Shown here: one piece after another, positions 61,604-64,000 of the stretch
Layout of the letters: every line of letters begins with the position of its first letter
How positions within the stretch are numbered: position 1 is the stretch's first letter
Assembly: GCF_947072475.1 (NCBI RefSeq)
Contig: NZ_CAMTIA010000002.1
Coordinates: forward strand, 62,001 to 126,000
Source: an uncultured Deefgea sp.
Lineage (GTDB): Bacteria > Pseudomonadota > Gammaproteobacteria > Burkholderiales > Chitinibacteraceae
Direction: 5' to 3'
Length of the DNA: 64,000 nt
Made by a program: the position numbers and the translations under genes
Notes under the pieces: generated by a model
The model's input: the letters and a program-made list of their open reading frames with translations, nothing else
The model's database searches: none
Told to the model about the DNA's origin: nothing

Positions 61604-61813
61604 ATGTACAACCAAGACCCGCAGCACGGCATTACCTTAGAAAAAATGCTCACCGACCTAGTCGATCATTTTGGCTGGGAAGAACTCGCTCGCCGTATCC
61701 CAATTAAGTGTTTTTCGAATAACCCGTCGATCAAATCGAGCCTAACCTTTTTACGCCGCACGCCATGGGCGCGCGCGCAAGTTGAGCAACTCGATGCCCG
61801 CATGCGGCGCTAA
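61604..61813 (+). CDS. VF530-family (DUF2132-like) small protein
   Basis: DPQHGITLEKMLTDLVDHFGWEELARRIPIKCFSNNPSIKSSLTFLRRTPWAR. Confidence 0.85.
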   Translation: MYNQDPQHGITLEKMLTDLVDHFGWEELARRIPIKCFSNNPSIKSSLTFLRRTPWARAQVEQLDARMRR

Positions 61814-61909
61814 GCGCAGCGGCCCGCATAAAATCGGGATGATACTTCCTGACAAACTGCGGCCAATCGGTCCTATTTTTGCCATTTAATTTGATAAGCC
61901 AAGCCAACG

Positions 61910-62971
61910 ATGAACGACTCAAGCAGCAATCCAGAAATCGATACTTTTACCGCGTCCAGCGCGCTAGTGGCCATTGCCCAGCAGCATTTAAGCGATGTAT
62001 TGCGCATTGCTTTTGAGCATAGCGCGGCAGAAAAAGCGGTGGTGGTGTTTGATAGCCGCAGTGAATTGGCCGTCACCCTCACTGCCGCTTACCGCCATTG
62101 CCTACCGCACGCCCATTTTATTGATTTTGACCACAGCACGCCCGAACAAGTGCTGGCCGAATTTGCCGATCTTGCCGCCAAAGACTTAGTGGTGTTGGTG
62201 CAATCAACGCATTTTCGCCTTGAAGCCTTTCGGATTCGCGTTGAGCTATTTAAACGCAGCCTCAAAGTCATTGAGCATCCCCACTTGGGTCGCATGCCCG
62301 GCGCAGAAGTCGCCTACTACATCGATTCACTAGCGTACGATCCAAGTTATTACCGCGATGTAGGCCATGCGCTCAAAGCCAAAATCGATGCCGCACCGCA
62401 CGGACTGATCGACAGTGGCGCAGGCAATCAACTGATTTTTGCTACGCCGTTTGAATCGGCCAAACTCAATATTGGCGACTATCGCCAGATGAATAACACC
62501 GGAGGACAATTTCCATTAGGCGAAGTGTTTACCGAAGCGGCTGATTTAGATTTAGTGAATGGCCGAGTGCGGATTTTTATTTTTGGCGACACGCGCTTTC
62601 GCGTGAACCGCCCCACTACGCCCATCACTTTAATCATTGAAAAAAGCCAAGTGATTGACGTCATCGACTCCACACCTGAATTTGACACCATGCTGGCGAT
62701 GATTCGCGCCGATGAAGGTGGTGTGGTTTGGGTGCGAGAGCTGGGTTTAGGCATGAACCGTGCCTTTAGCTTTGCGCGCACGGTCAGCGATATAGGTAGC
62801 TATGAGCGAATGTGCGGCATTCATTTATCACTGGGCATGAAGCACGGTATTTACGCCAAGCCGCATATCAAACGCGGCGAAGGTAAATACCATATCGACG
62901 TGTTTGCCATTACCGAATCCGTCCAGTTTGGGGACGACGTCGTGTATCGTGATGGTCAGTGGGTGGTCTAA
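61910..62971 (+). CDS. Conserved protein, possibly M29 aminopeptidase-like
   Basis: 353 aa; QLIFATPFESAKLNIGDYRQMNNTGGQFPLGEVFTEAADLDLVNGRVRI resembles M29-type enzymes; low certainty. Confidence 0.55.
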   Translation: MNDSSSNPEIDTFTASSALVAIAQQHLSDVLRIAFEHSAAEKAVVVFDSRSELAVTLTAAYRHCLPHAHFIDFDHSTPEQVLAEFADLAAKDLVVLVQSTHFRLEAFRIRVELFKRSLKVIEHPHLGRMPGAEVAYYIDSLAYDPSYYRDVGHALKAKIDAAPHGLIDSGAGNQLIFATPFESAKLNIGDYRQMNNTGGQFPLGEVFTEAADLDLVNGRVRIFIFGDTRFRVNRPTTPITLIIEKSQVIDVIDSTPEFDTMLAMIRADEGGVVWVRELGLGMNRAFSFARTVSDIGSYERMCGIHLSLGMKHGIYAKPHIKRGEGKYHIDVFAITESVQFGDDVVYRDGQWVV

Positions 62972-62982
62972 ACCCCCAAAAC

Positions 62983-63016
62983 AAAACGCCCGATGTGATT
63001 CGGGCGTTTTTTTATT
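62983..63016. terminator. Terminator
   Basis: ACGCCCGA-tgtga-TTCGGGCGTTTTTTTATT. Confidence 0.82.
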
Positions 63017-63045
63017 TCGGCGCAATCGCTGCGCCAGCATCAAGC

Positions 63046-63735
63046 TTATAAAGCCCGTGGGTCGGGATAAATCACCGGTGCCACTTGGCTGGCTTTTTTC
63101 AGTGACGGCGGCGGTGTAATCCCCATCGATACATAAATACTGGTCAGTTTATCCACGCCAATATTGGCTGGGCGTATCCATTCCTTGGGGATATACAGCA
63201 AGCCACCACCAATGGGTACTGGCGCGGTCGGCACTAAAATCGCTTGATACTCGCGGCCATCAATCTCGATCGGCACTGGATTGGGCATCAACGCCAAAAC
63301 CGCCACCCCATCGCCGCCAAACAAACACCACACCGGGCTCATCGCGCCAATATCAGCGTCTTGCTTTTGATCGAGCAAGCTCACAAAGCGATCGGCCATA
63401 TTATAAAAACTGCCAATCACCGGAATGCGCCGCACCGTGCTATCGACCAGTGCCGCTAATGGCTTTTTCAGTCGTGAGCGCACCAAAATACCTAAAGGAT
63501 AAATCGCCCCTAGCAGCATCACCCAGCCAATCAAATAACCAAAGATCGGATGATCCACCACCGGCTGGCCAATAATCGAAAACAAACGCCCGACCAAACT
63601 ATTGGGGCCCAAGTAATCATTGAGTAAATTCACCACCCACGCCAACAGCGAAATAGTGAGCAAAAAAGGCAACAAGGCCAATAGACCCGACAACCAAGTG
63701 GTCAACACACTTTTTAAACCACGCTGTAACAACAT
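63046..63735 (-). CDS. DUF502 family membrane protein
   Basis: TTWLSGLLALLPFLLTISLLAWVVNLLNDYLGPNSLVGRL...VPTAPVPIGGGLLYIPKEWI. Confidence 0.88.
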   Translation of the reverse strand: MLLQRGLKSVLTTWLSGLLALLPFLLTISLLAWVVNLLNDYLGPNSLVGRLFSIIGQPVVDHPIFGYLIGWVMLLGAIYPLGILVRSRLKKPLAALVDSTVRRIPVIGSFYNMADRFVSLLDQKQDADIGAMSPVWCLFGGDGVAVLALMPNPVPIEIDGREYQAILVPTAPVPIGGGLLYIPKEWIRPANIGVDKLTSIYVSMGITPPPSLKKASQVAPVIYPDPRAL

Positions 63736-64000
63736 CACAACTCCATTGATGACGACGACAAACATCAGACCTGCATTCTACAGTGGCAAAGCACTTGCGC
63801 GGCATCGATCTATTAAAATTAAAGCTAAACCAGTGCTTTTATCAATTAAGCAACTCACCACAAATAATTAAATGGCATATTTAATTATTTAAGTGATTAG
63901 CTTATTAATAGCATAGATGGCAATACAATTTCATTTAATACATCAATTTTACAACAATCGTTTTTATACTCTCCAATCCAAGTAAATCGCTTAATTACCA

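Overview
64 kb chromosomal window, probably from a betaproteobacterium (gene content and codon usage; genus not determinable here). Most of it is core genome: ppiC, hpnC, an L,D-transpeptidase pair, argF/argG, yajQ, rpmE, rho, trxA, radA, a complete flgBCDEFGHIJKL operon, ppa, folA, panBC, folK, pcnB and a PBP5-type carboxypeptidase. A GABA/glutaminase acid-resistance cluster (gadB - porin - gadC - glsA) is followed by an RND tripartite pump, an oversized AraC-type regulator and an M60/ImpA-like metalloprotease. No CRISPR, phage, transposase or tRNA/rRNA was recognised. The most interesting non-coding signal is a 51-bp intergenic imperfect palindrome ('IR51', my label). Seven copies were found by eye, all with GGTAT at positions 3-7 and ATACC at 45-49, and with compensatory changes in the terminal stem. 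Two copies sit exactly 16 bp upstream of a second ~262-bp repeat family ('R2', my label) that has terminal inverted repeats; one of those R2 loci is expanded by an inverted pair of REP-like hairpins. Other points of interest: an 8-bp tandem duplication that frameshifts a YbhB-like gene, a 7-mer x8 next to a 6-mer x5 repeat at the 3' end of the AraC-like gene, a G8 tract inside gadC, and an Ala-rich insert in FlgE. All family assignments are from reading the translations; no database search was run.
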